Source: Crambe crambe
Taxonomy: Eukaryota; Porifera; Demospongiae; Poecilosclerida; Crambeidae
Reading direction: 5' to 3'
Assembly: GCA_963924555.1 (NCBI GenBank)
Contig: OZ004586.1
Coordinates: 7,274,501-7,338,500 of the forward strand
Length of the DNA: 64,000 nucleotides
Shown: positions 24,630-39,318 of the stretch, one piece after another
How positions within the stretch are numbered: the first letter of the stretch is position 1
Layout: each line of letters starts with the position of its first letter
Translations under genes and position numbers: made by a program
Notes under the pieces: model-generated
What the model was told of the DNA's origin: nothing
What the model saw: only the letters and a program-made list of their open reading frames with translations
Database searches by the model: none

Positions 24630-27600
24630 AGACCAGAGTCAGGCTTGGATTCAGGTGGAAGCTCCACTCAGCAATCTCCTGCTTTCAAGAGGATCACCAT
24701 CGAGAATCGACCAACTGTTTTTAGGTAGAGTTGTATGTACTAATAGTACAGAAATGAGTCATGGCCTGAGTTTACTATAGAAACAATTTCAATGAATCAT
24801 GGCCTGAGAGTTTGCTGAAAGATTTATTAGTACAGAGTGGATAACTATAGCCTGAGGATGATCCTTTTTCCTTTGTAGTTCGTCACCTGCTGCTCCTGCA
24901 TCTCCACCCACTCAGCAGATGCAGAATATTGTCATTGACGATGGGAGTGTGAGGAAAACCTCTCAAAGACCTCAGCGTGAGTTTTCCTTTATTTATATCC
25001 CTTCCTAAGATGGGGACATCCCCCTTTACCTTTTCTCCTGGTCTCAACATTCCATTGTTTATTTGCTAAAGGAGACTCAATGGGCCTCTGATTCAACTTG
25101 AGAAACAAAGGTTATATAGAGATAGGGTTATCGACACAGTTCTTTGTTCCATATTGCATCACATGAGCTGGTCTGTGACACTAAACAACACACCAAAGTC
25201 AAGAACTCTAACACATTCCATTACTGGTTCTCCCCAGTGAAACTGATCAGAGCATTGGATTTTTGAGATTCTTGTGGCTATTAAAATACATTGTTTTAAC
25301 CACATGGAAGAAAAATGGGCCCCATCAGAGTGGTGTTGCACCTCTCTAACACCCTTTGGGGAGAACCCTGAAATAAAAATTATTGCTATAAAGTTGACCT
25401 TTTCCCTCTTGTATTATTTCCCTTCAGCTCCTCCCAATGTTCCTTCCACTGTTACCAAGACAACAGTGGTGGTGCCCAAGAAAGGGTCCCCCATAGCAAA
25501 GCCACCTCCCCCCACCACTTCTGGAGGCACCACTCAAGTGGGTGGCACACATGTAAGTAACAAGTGAAGATGACCTTTTTAGATCTATATATGGATGAAG
25601 TCTCAATAGGGTGTCTTTTTCAGTGGAATGAAACACAATTAGCTGCAATTTTAGACTTGTAAAGCTATCCCAGTTAGTGTGCTTTATTTGGAGATAATCA
25701 AAAAATTATTTTTATAGCTCCAAGTGGAGGCAAAGTGGTGGATCGTCAAGGTGTGTGTGAAGCCTGCCAACAACCCATAAGGTAACCATTTGTTTCCTCC
25801 CTCTAATCCTTTCTCATCTTTCATCTCTTCCTCAATCTCATCTCCCTCCTCTTCATTCGGATCGTCTTGGTTCCTTGCCTTGATCCTTCACTATCTCCTT
25901 CCTGTGATCTTCTCCAGGGGTCCTTTTGCTAGTGCCCTGGGTAAGGTGTGGCATCCTGAACATTTTGTGTGCCAGGACTGCCAGAAAACTCTTCAGAACA
26001 CAACCTTCATCCTTGAGGAGGATAAGATATTCTGTGAGGAATGCTACCAGAAGAACTTTGCCCAGACCTGCCACTCTTGCAATAAACCCATTCTAGGGGT
26101 GAGTCTATCCAGAATAGTTGGGTTCTCTCCAGTGAAACTGATCAGAGCAGTGCTTGAATACCACATTAAAGGATTTTGATATTCTTGTGGCTATTAAAAT
26201 ACATTGTTTTAACCACATGAAAGAAAAATGGGCCCCATCAGAGTGGTGTTGCACCTCTCTAACACCCTTTGGGGAGAAGCCTGCAGTATATCAGCTCGAC
26301 CATAATTATGTTTCGGTTGAAACATTCACCAAAGGTCAAAGTACATACTTATTTCTTACCAGTATGTCAAATATTAATGCAGCCCTGCATCAGTGCTATG
26401 GGTCCCAACTGGCATCAGGAACACTTTTCCTGCTCACGCTGTATGGCAGACCTCTCCAAAGGTAGGAATGAAAAAGAAAACTGATATGTAATTCATCTGA
26501 CCTTTGACCTCAGGGTCAGGGTTCAACATGGAGAACAACATGTTTTGTGGAGATTGCTATGGGGCAGTGTATGGGGCTACCTGCTTTGGCTGCAGCCAGT
26601 GAATTGGAGGAGACCAGTTGTGGGTGGAGGCCCTGGACCACCAGTGGCACCCTGCATGTTTTGTTTGTGACGTGAGTCGCTTACTTAGCAATTTATATTT
26701 AGTCTAACAACTAGAATTCTCAACCAAATTTCTACTTTAACTAGACAAATGCAATGGATTGTGGGGGGAGCCTGAGCTGAATTTAATGCATGTTTCATTT
26801 TAGCAATGGTGAAACAGTGAGAATGCATTGCCTCTCTTTCTGAAGACAATCTTTGGTCTGTATTCTCTGAGCCTGATAAATTGCTGACTCGCACTCTCCC
26901 TCAAGTGCTGTCTTTTCTCTGTAGCTGTGCTTTGGGCAGGATGTCTTGCCTTCTATCTCCTACTTAAGTACTTCCTTCTTTCTGTTCAGCAATCTTGGAA
27001 GCAAGCCAAGTCTCCCTTCTATATCAGAGTTTGTCAGCTTTCTAATTTCATCCAGCTAGCTGGCAAACCAAAATTTGATGCCTGTGGCATTCTTTTCTCT
27101 GGGCCAGTGTTTGGGAAGCATATCTTGCTTGATTTCTCGATCTACGCTTCCTAAGAGGTTCTTCCTTCTGTTTAGCGGTCTCAGTAGCCCTCTCTTAGCA
27201 CATGTTTATATATGCATGTGCAATCTACTGTGATGTAATGTTACCAGATGATCGTTGCAAAGAAAAACCACTATTATTAGAACGTACGATATATATCAAA
27301 CTCCAGCAGCCAACATGCTAGTGTGGGACTCACTCAGGCTTGCCCCAATTAGAGGAAGTGTGGGTTGTTTCTCTATTGATAAGGGCTTGCTGCAAGCGCT
27401 TTTTATAGCTATGTACGTTCCAACGTTGCTGAGTATGCGTACTCACCCCACAGTTATTTAAATTTTGGTTGAAAATTGAGGACAGCATCTTTTATTACTA
27501 GAAGTTGATGTGGTTAGATGTATTCTTCGTTTTGCATTTGAATTATGTTGTTAAAGTTTGTGCATGCATAATGTAATGTGATGTAATGTTCCTGCAGAGA

Positions 27601-27768
27601 AAACATACATGCAAACTCCAGAGCCAACCCACTAATAGGGGACTCGCTCAGGCTTGCCCCAAATTATATTTATTTTATTCCTTTCTTTCAGAGCTGTCGT
27701 TGTCCTCTTGAAGGCACTACTTTTTTTTCGCTGGTCTTGGCAGACCCTGTTGCAAGGACTGTGTGTAG
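23696..27768 (+). pseudogene. PDZ-LIM gene copy B, broken
   Basis: Exons 2 to 12 are all present and mostly near-identical to the intact gene: 23696-23847, 24146-24306, 24466-24505, 24632-24724, 24879-24976, 25428-25552, 25718-25781, 25918-26098, 26383-26461, 26514-26671, 27692-27768. Exon 1 (the PWGF part of PDZ) is absent. Exon 7 has two extra bases before the donor (GGCACACAT against GGCACGT), which shifts LIM1 out of frame and into a TAA. Exon 11 has TGA at 26600-26602 in LIM3. Exon 12 has eight T instead of six, another shift. At best it could give a linker-only or PDZ-half product. All splice sites remain, so transcription is possible. Confidence 0.85.
24568..24626 (+). repeat. (CT)n microsatellite before exon 5 of copy B
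   Basis: Longest of the three homologous CT runs; it runs straight into TGTGCAG at the exon 5 acceptor (exon starts 24632). Confidence 0.9.
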
Positions 27769-28006
27769 ACACACAAAGTCATTAATGAAGTGTACAACTC
27801 TATAGTGGAGCAGATGAGTATTCAATGTAGCCATTATAAACTCTTCTTTTTTATATGAGTAGCTATTTTTGTTGCAGACTTACAATGTATTCAATAGTCT
27901 AGTGCATGTCGTGTTCATCACTTTCTGTTATAAAAAGCTTAAGTCTTGAAAAGAAGATGGTCACGCATGCGCAAGATAAATCAACCACCAATCAAATAAT
28001 GGAATT

Positions 28007-28012
28007 TTTATT
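28007..28012 (-). terminator. Poly(A) signal of NLR gene 2
   Basis: AATAAA on the minus strand, about 120 bp past the stop at 28134, in the same conserved context as in the other units. Confidence 0.55.
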
Positions 28013-28133
28013 TGGTGAGTGAAGAGTTCAAAAGAGCTACATGAATTAATTTTAGCATGAAAGGATGTTCAGTATTGGAATAGCTAGGAGCTACATGGTA
28101 CATCTCAATTTTTTAAAATTAAGAGTCACTTCA

Positions 28134-31100
28134 TTATAGTACATTATTCTGTAAAAGAGGGTGCATGTTTTGGAGTGCCTGCATCTCCAGCAGGTCCGGA
28201 CATGACTGGTACGATGTTGGCTTAACACTACGCTGGCCAGTATTTTTTAGAGGGATATGTCGCCACCCATAACTGGGATGAGAGCGATATCTTAGCAAGG
28301 ATAGTGGTCTGGGAGAGTCGTGTTGCTGTAGTAGTTGGTGGCGATGGGGGAAGTGCAGAGTTCTGAGATCACAGAGGGATTGTGATCTCTTTAGGTTGTG
28401 TCGTGGAACAGCAGGATCTCTTCGCAGAGCACGGGCCATGCAGTCACGAAAGGGTAGATTATTTTTATGAATAAAATACTTACTACTAGTAAAGTTTAAA
28501 TTCTCCATGGAATGACGGAGAGAGTCATTTAGACTCATGATGTAATTGCAACAGAAATGAGGCATTGCTAATAGTATGTCATCAATGTTGTGTATTCCTA
28601 CTCTTATTGACTTGATGGAGTTCATCTCTGCTATGCAGCTCAAGTATTGGAAAGACCTCAACACCTCCAGTGGGTGAATTAATAAACTTAATGGTATCAA
28701 TTCCAGGGTAACATGCTCAATGCTCCCAGCATTAGTACATACTCTACATCCAAAGTTAGTCTTTAATGTTGAAATAGTGGAGGAAGATAGTGCTGCCTGA
28801 AGTACTGGATAAAGCTCATAAGAGGTGAACAGTTCTGACCTTTTATATGTAACTTCACTAAGTAAAACATGAAGTACTAATTGTGTGAGAGTAGAACTAG
28901 TGGATATGATTTTGCATAATTCCTGCACACCTTTCTGAGTAGGAGTATGGCACACAAGAATGAATTTTTCCAAGTATGTAATATATTGAATGGATTGGAA
29001 AAGTAAATAGTCATCTTCACATGATTCAAAGAATATTAAGGCAATACTTGTCAATCCTGGTGAACTTTTTGAAATCCAATCTGAAAGAACTGGTACTAAT
29101 GGAGAAGAAATGCCATATAGAATGAGAGAGTTGATATGAAATGCGGGTAAGTACTTTGTGAGTGATGTAAGTTTGGATGATACATGCACACTGAGATGTA
29201 CATCTATATGTAATTCCTTAATAGTCCCTAATGTTCCACCATTTGTTTTCTTTGTGTGCTCAGACAAACTATGCACCAACATCTCTAGAGATGTATATAT
29301 GAACACTGACTGCCACTGAATAGGAACATGGACTAGACAATATCCAACAACATACACATCCAAGTGGGTGAACAAGCGTAAGGGGGTGGACAAGCGTATA
29401 TGTAAATGAGAAGTTTTGATGTCTAGTGAAAGTTCAGAAATGTCTTGAATTTCATATAAACAATGCATTAGGTAAGAAGAATCAAATAGGGATAGGGTCA
29501 GGATTCCTTGAAAGATTTTTTCATTGTAGCCCACAATACCACACAAGAACTGACCAAAGACTCTGAGGTGTGTTGTCACTAGTCCATATTGGGATACTAT
29601 TTTAGAAGAAGCTTCATCTACCAAATCAGAGTGACATGAAACATACCAAGCAGCAAGAAACTCTTGGATGCTGAGATGGAGGAAGGAGTAGGAGGTTGCT
29701 GCACCCTCACACACATACATCTCTTTGACTGCATTCATGAGACCTAAATGCTGGAAACCCTCTCCAACATCACTATCAGTAAACACTAGCTGCACATCTT
29801 CCTTAAACAGACCACTGTAAGCTAGTTGACTAACTCTCTTAAGGTCTATGGAAACACTCTCTGGTAGATCTTTAAGACTACTGGGTACTTTGGAATGCTT
29901 GTCCCATTTCCCACTAGAAATCATGTGCCTCCTGATCAGAACTAGAGTAAGGATGGTGTAGAGCTGTGTCATGGTTTTGGGCATCAGCTCTCTGCTCTTT
30001 CTGATATCTTTGTACACTTGTGCAATAATGGCACAATTGACAGGAATGTACATCAGTGAATTAATGACAGGGTTAGAAAATATAAAATCCTTAAAGTGAG
30101 CAAGAACCTTGGGTTCTGATTTGAAAGCTATTTCTGCAAACCTTACTTTGCACTCATCAGTGAAACCACACACCTCTACATGCCTGAAACCCTGAGGAAA
30201 GTAACTCTTAAGAGCAGATGGTCGACTAGTAACAAGACGAGTAGCTTTAGGTAAGCAAGAACCACTAATTAATTGGATTATCAATCTATTCTCATCATGC
30301 ACCACAGAAGGCATCTCATCAAACCCATCCAGTATGAATAGGACACCCTCCCCCTCACACTTCCGCACCTCGTTCACTACTTTCCTTTGAAATCGTTTAT
30401 CTTCATGATGTATCAGATCCTCCAAGGAAGTAGCATTCCGGACCCTTCTTTCACGAAGCTTTAACAGCAATACCATTTTATAGTGTTTTAATGAAGTCAA
30501 GGTGTCCCACTTCCTGCACAACTCCCAGGCCAAAGTGCTCTTACCAATGCCAGGGGGTCCTTCCACCAACACAAACCTTGTCCCTGAAGGTACAATGTCG
30601 TCCAATTCTAATGGACTCTTTGCTCTTCTAATTTCATCCACATCACCATGCAGGGACGCTTTTGAGAACGTGTCGTCTTCATGAATGGTCCTACCTTTAT
30701 CCACCAAAGCAAGGCTAATGAACTCATTACAAGGAGCAATGGAGAGTTTGTCATCACGAACTACAGACTCATTCTGGTAATATGGTTTGAGGTAATTATT
30801 TGCATATTGCATCAGTGCTGAGTGCTGAACTTTCCCTTTCCTTAGAGATTTACTGGAAATCTTCTTGGAATGTTTTTTGTGATGAGTTTTCTTCTTGTGT
30901 TTTTTCGTAGTGGTCACGTGATCACTATCAAAGGAGTCAGAACTAGTGGCACTACTTGATGTAGATGATGGACTAGATGATGAGACTACATGTTGTCTTT
31001 TCTTACTTTTCTTGTGTTTGTCCAGTACCTTGTGTTTGTGCGTTCCTTTATGCTGCCTTGTGGAGGTAGAGGGTTTCTTACGTTCAGCTGGTGGAGTGTT

Positions 31101-34100
31101 GGAGGCAGAGGCAGACTGGTCAGAATGATCACTGTCACTGGACAAGGATGAGACATTCCTGTAATGGATAGAGTGCAGTGACATTTCTATTTGATACAAT
31201 GACATGCAGGATACATAAGCTAAATGTAGACCTATTCCACTTTCTCATTAAATTAAGCATGTTTATTGAAGGTCTAGGAACTAGACTAGTGGTCACCCAT
31301 GCCTTGCTTGCCATGCTGGAACTGTGGGAAATGATGTTATTCCCAAGGACCTCATGCTCCTAGGTCTACAGAACAAGTTTATTATTGCTACAGTATGTAG
31401 TATGACAAGTTGGTAATAGTCTCCAACATTAAAAGCTAGATAATATTGCAATGTGGTAATGGTCGTCAATGTTATAAACACACCTCGAGTCATATGGAGC
31501 TAGTTGGTAAAGGTTATCATTGGACAGTCCATCTAACTAGCAACATTAACAAGTGGATGTTTGGTACAGTATAGCAGTTCAGTATGCTATACCCAAAGAG
31601 TACAATAAGCCTATATCGATGGTGAGTGGTGACCATTCATATTGACACAATGATATGCAAGAACAATGATATGCAGCATACCCATTTCTAGAAGTCTGCA
31701 GAACTGTGTTCTTTTGAGACTAAGAAAATGATGCTACCCCATGCTCTTAGATTCTGACCACAGTATCAAACATTATTCAGCGAGCACGAGCAAGCGGAGC
31801 AAGTGAGCTGACTCTCAGGTCATAACTCAGGTCATGACTCATTGAAATTGTATATATATCTAGGTCTGGGTCTACACTCCAAAATGCCTGAGGGTGATAG
31901 TAGCACAACACGTGCATAATGCACATGTTGTAATTGCGATTTCTACAGCCTTAGGCACTAGGCTAGGCTAGGCATTGGCACTAGACTATATTTAAGTGGA
32001 TTGTAGGCACTAGGCTTTATCTAAGTGCTTCATGGAAGCATTACAGCTTTTTATGTATGCAGTTGCCTGCCACTTGCATAAGTCAACAGTGAATCTTCTA
32101 AGTAACACAAGGGGAAAAAATGAATATTAGCTCAAAAAGCCTATAGGAATACTAGCTTGCTCGCTTGCTTGCTGTGACTCAAATGTTGCACATTGCCCTA
32201 GTATATGGTACAAGTCTATGGTTACTCTTGTGGACAGATAGTCATACAGTTACAATATTAATCCAGTTCAGAATCCGAGATATAAATCCACTTTATGTGT
32301 AAACTGTCGAATTGAATTAGAATTGAATCCGCATTAAATTCTGTGGGTTGAATTCTGGATTCAATTTCAATCTGGATAAGGTGTTTACACGTGTCACTAC
32401 TCCGGATTCTGATCTGGATAAAAAGTGCCGTGTAAACAGGGCTATACTCTATCAGCAAGAATCTCCCAAGTCACTCCATCAAAGGACTCGTTTGAGATTG
32501 GTTGTCTCACATTGGAAGCTAAATGTATTAGCAAGCATCGTGCTTCCTTGTATGGTAAGTTGGTAATGGTCTCCAACAGCAAAAGCTAATTTTATTGCAA
32601 TGTGGTAATGGTCATCAATGTTATAAACACACTTCCTTATTCCAGGTGGATAAGCCCCTCCAGGCTCTCAAGCAGTTTATTGGATGTCAGCTACCACCCA
32701 CTGTATTCAAAGGTGCTGCTCAGACTCAGGCATACTACCTTCAGTAACTATTATTAGCATAGACTAATTTTAGCGATTTTTAAAATTTAGGTTACTAATT
32801 TTGGTGATTTTGAGGAGCAGCTCAAGAAAAAGTCTGGCATTGTTTAGCATCACAATGTACTATCAGATTTGGCCATGATTTTGGTCATGGTGGATACAGA
32901 AATGGAGATGACCAGGAGGAGCACAAGCATATAATTACTATAATATTGGCATGATTATAACGATGATGTGAATGTTATGAGTTCAGAGGTCAGAAGTAAA
33001 AGTTAGTTACAGGTAGCCATGATTTCTTCAAAGGGGTTAGCAGGGAGAGTACAGTCGATAAGCCCAGGAGCCAGTAGATGGAAAGTTTGAAGATATCACT
33101 CCAAATATTTTGGAAGAACTCAGCTCCTGAAGAAATCTCTAGTTAGCTAGCTAGCGAGATAATGTGTGGGCGTGGTCAAAATCATTACGTATTTTTAGCT
33201 GGTATTATTATTATTAGCGAAAATTACAAATTCACTAAAATGAGTACCCGTTAACAATAGTTACCTTTAAGGTAAACAACTTTATAGTATAAACTGCTAA
33301 ATAGGTAAGAGTGGTAGAAAATAGAGCATAGATGTACGTAGGGACTGCCTGTTAGAGTTCTTTTTACTTTACCAACTTTCATTCATGAGTACCCCCCCCC
33401 CCCCCCCCCAATCAAAATTTTCTTCCTACACCTTTGAAGGATCTTTAGGTATAAGAATGAGATCCACCATGCCTAACTTTAGTGAGCAGATGATCAATAA
33501 CCATTCAGTATATCTATGTAGTTACTTACAGTGCAGTGTTGTTGGGAGGATCTGCAATGCCACCTATTACATAAAGAAAGAATGTCACATAAAGAGTTCT
33601 CAGTATAACATGAGGGCAAAAATCAAAATCCTCTATTTTTGTGGATTAAATGAAACTGGACGTACCTTTAGACAGGGAGAAGTATTCCTTGCAATGATTA
33701 AGATGGTTAAAGGGTCATCACAAGTGTATGTAATATTCCATATAGTGCTCACCTGAGTTGTCCTTGGATGCTGTGGCACCATCAGTGGAGGATTGTATTG
33801 TGGAAGCTGAGAAGGAGCCAGGTGGGTTGGAGGTCGTTCCCTCACAGGGAGATCTTGGTGAAGGAGAGGCATTGGGTACGGCAGGAGGGGAGTGTGTGGC
33901 CATCATTGATTGGGTAGTGACTATGAGAAAACAACATAACCATACAATTGCCTCAAGCTGATTTAAAAGGGGAAGTTTCTGGGGTTTTCCCCAAGGAAGT
34001 AAACAGTATGCACTTGAATTATCACTTTCTATTTTTTATTCATGTCACTTTGACTGGTCTTAGATGATTGTAGTGAGTTAGTCTACTATGAGCATTCCAT

Positions 34101-34581
34101 ATTCTGTTTTAAGCTTAGAACACAAGTAAGTGGAATATCATGTACAGTGTAAGCGGGATGCTATACCCAGGAAGGACGAGTGGCAATTGGGGGGGGGGGG
34201 GGGCTTGGTTTATATCCAGTCTTCCCTTCTGATCGTCATACCTGGTTGAAGAGGGTTGCTTACAGCTGTGGTCTGATGATACTGTTGATCGAGAATTTCA
34301 ACAATGTCTCCATATCTTATAGTGTTCTGACGCAAATGATTGACCACTTTGTGGTAATTGCGAGGGTTGAGCTCAACTCGATTCCTTATAGCAGTCACTA
34401 ACATGTTAGCTTTATCAGCATCTGTCAGAATTGATTTTGGGTTGATGACTTCATCGTAACGTTCTTGTGTGATGAATCCTTGCTGGAGGAGAAACTGTGC
34501 TATATCTCTGTCAGACTCCAGAGCAATCTCCAATTTCCTCCTGCACTTGACAATTGTGGAATACTCCTTGGACTCTTCCAT
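28134..34581 (-). CDS. NLR-type receptor 2: CARD-like, extra linker exon, NACHT, LRR-like
   Basis: Minus-strand exons: 34581-34242, 33920-33753, 33563-33530 and 31158-28134; 3567 nt, 1188 aa. Exon 1 starts MEESKEYS and is CARD-like. The 168-nt exon 2 (acceptor CTCATAG, donor CTCAG/GTGAGC) encodes a Ser/Pro/Thr-rich linker beginning TTQSMMATHSPPAV and is seen only in this copy; it is in phase, so skipping it keeps the frame. Exon 3 encodes GGIADPPNNTA. The long exon carries a Ser-rich and Lys-rich linker, NACHT with GPPGIGKST and LFILDGFDEMP, LRR-like repeats and a basic tail, slightly shorter at the C-terminus than the others (ends QNNVL). By family, a cytosolic sensor. It faces broken PDZ-LIM copy B, 365 bp away. 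Confidence 0.84.
31785..32225. mobile_element. Unit 2-specific insertion with GAGCAAG-type ends
   Basis: Compared with unit 1 (around 15715-15750), extra DNA begins near CAGCGAGCACGAGCAAGC. It holds GGCACTAGGCTAGGC repeats and a GCTTGCTCGCTTGCTTGC stretch, and ends near TTGCACATTGCCCTAGT. An inverted relative lies at about 42130-42435. This is an interspersed repeat; its type is not assigned. Confidence 0.55.
32262..32440. mobile_element. MITE with ATCCAGTTCAGAATCCG-like ends
   Basis: CCAGTTCAGAATCCGAGATA at the left is inverted as CGGATTCTGATCTGG at the right, with GTGTAAAC / GTTTACAC inside. The element is absent at the same place in unit 1. Non-coding. Confidence 0.65.
32644..32740 (+). 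other. Exon-like conserved segment of unknown origin
   Basis: After an acceptor-like CTTATTCCAG it reads VDKPLQALKQFIGCQLPPTV in one frame. It is almost unchanged at 60972-61060 and shortened by a deletion at about 15996-16035. It lies on the strand opposite to the NLR, inside its intron. I do not recognise a family. It may be an exon remnant of a third gene of the ancestral unit. Confidence 0.35.
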
Positions 34582-34749
34582 TTTTATACAACCCCACCAG
34601 CCAGAACTGTACAAATAAGATGTGATGATTTATTTACCTATCATAGTGTAAACATATCAACTTACAAGTCAATCTGATCTTTTCAATTTCAAACTATCTA
34701 TGCAGTCAGTTGAAGGATATGTCAATTAAACTTGATGGTTGCAGATGTC

Positions 34750-36095
<1,346 letters not shown>

Positions 36096-36266
36096 CTGAA
36101 AGAATGTTGATCTATATAGTTAGACTTAGCTACTGTTCAAATATTTTTTTCTTTCAAGTTTCTGTTTTGCAGTTGTTTTGAATTGTGTTATCTATTACTG
36201 TACATAGTTAGTGTTGAATCAAGAATGATTGATCTATTGTCTATCTACATATTTATTATTATTGCA

Positions 36267-36457
36267 GTGGAACCTCTGAGTAAAGGACACTTTGGGATCA
36301 GCCACTTTGTTCTTTGTAGAGAGATTGTCCTTTCCTCAGAGGTTAAAAATGTACTAATGCTTTATGGGGAAGGGGCCCAAAAGAGCGTCCTTTGTTAGGA
36401 GGTTGTCCTCTTCTGGGAGGGTCCTTTATCGGAGGATCCACTGTATTATCAAGTCCA
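36267..36457. mobile_element. MITE with CAGTGGAACCTC-type ends
   Basis: Starts CAGTGGAACCTCTGAGTAAA and ends GGAGGATCCACTGTA, so the termini are inverted. Inside are repeated GGTTGTCCTTT-like words. An inverted relative lies at 61742-61920, and a fragment in intron 2 of the PDZ-LIM copies (about 8095-8215). The CAGTG(G/A)-type end next to TA suggests a Tc1/mariner-derived MITE. Confidence 0.7.
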
Positions 36458-36459
36458 CA

Positions 36460-38004
36460 AGTTTACTTTGTGACTATAATATTTGCATTTATAACTGCAC
36501 AATACATAAACCTGTCACCTCCACCCAAAAGACATCGAGGACTTGAAAGGATGCATAGGAAAGGAGAAGAGTTAGCAAGGTCCTCCCCTTCAATCCAATG
36601 TTCAAATTTAAAGGCTCACTGCTTGTGACTCCATATGCTCAAGATAATGCAACAAATAATAGAGGTGAAAGGTCAATACAGCATCAGAACAACAAAACAA
36701 CAACACAACAAACAAACAACTAACAAACAAATAAACAAAAAGTTTTAGAAGTAGTTATGGAATTTGCAATTGAGTAAGAGGGTCTATGAAAAATCTAAAG
36801 TGAGGAAGTGAAACTGGAAAAGCAAGGTCTTTCTCTGGAGCTTGGTTCAATGGCTCACGTCCTGTGCTCAAGATAATGAAACAGTACAGGAGGCAACAAG
36901 ATCATTTAGTGAAGTATGGTGAACTGGATTAGGATCCAAAGCACTGGCAACTTTAAATAACTGATGGATAGTAACTGTATCTGATCCATAAGAAAGCAGA
37001 TCTAACACTGCAAATAAAAAACATCAAAGTAGAAGTCATGCACTGAGTTCGATTGAGGTCTAGCCATCAAGTTATGAATCTCATTATGTGGTTATGTGTC
37101 CTGTGTCATGATTATCATAAACAACAACAATAACAATAACAATAACAATAACAATAATAGGTCAAGAGTTTACATGTGAAAAGTTTCACAAGTACAATGC
37201 ATGATGTGATGATGAGTGAGTTATTATGAGACAATCTCTCTAAAGAAATAACTTCGGAAGCCGATATAAAACGTCCTCTGCATAAGAACAAAACAGAATG
37301 AAAGTCACTGGAGATTGAGTCACTATGTAAATGGCAACCAGCACTTTTTGGTTTGATTTAGTTGCCATGGCAGTTTACCAATGATTTGGTTGAGGTCTAT
37401 GATACCGTCCCAATGTAACTACAAAATGGTGAGGTGATATGGGGTCAGCTATATCCCTGTACCCAGGTGGGGAATTCCCTTCTGGTAAGTGCCTGGATAT
37501 TATGAGGCAGGGATCAGCTAATTTAGAAAATGCAACCCTGAAAGTGGTGAGTAAAGGGGTATATGTGCACTGTTTGGAGAGTAGTGATCGGGTAATGCAA
37601 TGCCAGATAAGCATTTACCCTTTGCATGCATGCTAACTACAACAGAATTCTTATATTATAGTTATTTTTCAATTTCATGCCAAATATCATAACCTGTATG
37701 TAGATTTCACATTTTATCTGGTCTATTACACTGACAATCAATCATTGTATTTTAGCAAGAATGTCTGGACGTCCTGTTTGGGAGGGTCACTGTCATTTCA
37801 TTACAATACTATTCCTTTGTTGTATGGATGTATAGCATAAGGAGAAAGACATTCACAACATACAACATACAGTACCTCACCAACACCAGACTACATGCAC
37901 AGACACCTCTGTGACCGAAATAAGTAACAGCTAGGGGTTTTGAACTCCACACCAGCACCACTATTACAACTAGCTAGTTACCTAGCCAGTGATCAAACCA
38001 TCCA

Positions 38005-38038
<34 letters not shown>

Positions 38039-38580
38039 AACTATAACAACAACAACAATAACAATACAGGGATTTCTTAGGGAGGAGGGTTGGGAGGTTA
38101 AGTACTAAGTGGGTAAGTGTATATTGTATGTTGAAGTTAGTTTGGGGGGAAAATCAATTTTTAGGGGGACGACAAATTAAATGACCCCTTGCCCACACCA
38201 TAAAGAAACTCTGCAGGTTACCAATTCATGAGAGGATTAATTAAGGAAAGGGTATGAAGTATTATGAGTACATTGTTCATCTCCACAGTCCTACCATTCT
38301 AATATACAAGGGAAATGCAAAGCATTGTGGGGTGAGTGCGCATGCTCAGTTAGCCAACGATTATACTGTATTGCAAAGGATGGAGCTGGAAGAACGTATG
38401 TACAATATAAATATATATCATTCAACCCCCTAGTTTGAGGTGAGTGAAGGTCACCCCAATAACAGAAGTATTTCTGATATTAAAACAATGTAAGAGCATT
38501 GAGCTGTCAAATGATCCCTTCTATATGGAGCACACCATACATATGATATTAATTCCCTCACTCAATCAGAATACTTCACA
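36460..38580. other. Unit 2-specific stretch with simple repeats only
   Basis: A-T rich DNA with AAC/AACA-type simple repeats at about 36690-36735, 37128-37158 (AACAAT) and 38008-38068. I see no gene, no long open frame and no recognised transposon. Confidence 0.5.
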
Positions 38581-38582
38581 CA

Positions 38583-39110
38583 ATACCCCCGGCCATGACA
38601 TCATAGATCCTATACACTTGTGCCCATTGGCAAATAGTTCCAATCTGCATTTCATGCATGCATGGGTGTAATTAAGATGAAAGTAAGTAGACGAGTGCAG
38701 TTGCCCAATTTTAGCAGTATAAGAACTTCATGATAAGCAATAGCCTCTTGCAAAATAATGCCATGAATACAATATTATGCTTATGCATCAAGTGCAAATA
38801 TCCTGTCAGACAACATAATATTACAGGTCTCCAAAACTACTAACTGAGAAACTCATCTGAAGAAAAAACTAAGAAACTTGCAAAACACTGAATGTTGCTC
38901 AAAAGTACTAAAGTACTAATGTTTAAGCCAACCTATAACTGCACGACAATAATAGAGTGCACAAATCATGAATATAATGTCCTGTCGTCAAGGAAGTTTA
39001 TAGTCAGTTCCTGCATATTTCACTGGATATTTGTCACATGACGTAATACAGATTGGAACTATTACACCAATGGCCATTTCCCATCCACACATTAAAGGAT
39101 CTATGATGAC
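38583..39110. repeat. Inverted repeat pair of about 70 bp arms
   Basis: The left arm around 38590-38655 (GACATCATAGATCC, ATAGTTCCAATCTGCAT) is inverted around 39047-39110 (CAGATTGGAACTAT, GGATCTATGATG). The roughly 390-bp centre shows nothing recognisable. Confidence 0.6.
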
Positions 39111-39189
39111 ATCACACACAACAATAACGCTCACACATGCAGGACAACACATGTTCACACTATCCTCACCTCCCCATTCCACTCTAGGG

Positions 39190-39306
39190 TCTGCTGGTCG
39201 CTTGTATACTTTTGATAGGAAGAGATTCTTCAATGTCGTATTACATTTCAAACTAGTTAACATCAGGTTGACTCCTTTCTCTTCTATTGGACTATCACTC
39301 AAGTAA
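39190..39306 (-). pseudogene. LRR fragment of an NLR-type gene
   Basis: The minus strand reads SDSPIEEKGVNLMLTSLKC, then NTTLKNLFLSK, which is the ribonuclease-inhibitor style LRR pattern (NTTLK-L-L). It is unlike the LRR region of the three local NLR genes, so it comes from another NLR subfamily. It breaks off at the junction with the plus-strand NACHT piece. Confidence 0.6.
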
Positions 39307-39318
39307 AATAGGTGAATT

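Noticed and set aside
23698..27768. Treating PDZ-LIM copy B as a functional gene
   Set aside because: It has three independent lesions and no first PDZ exon. Sequencing error at homopolymers cannot explain the TGA in LIM3.
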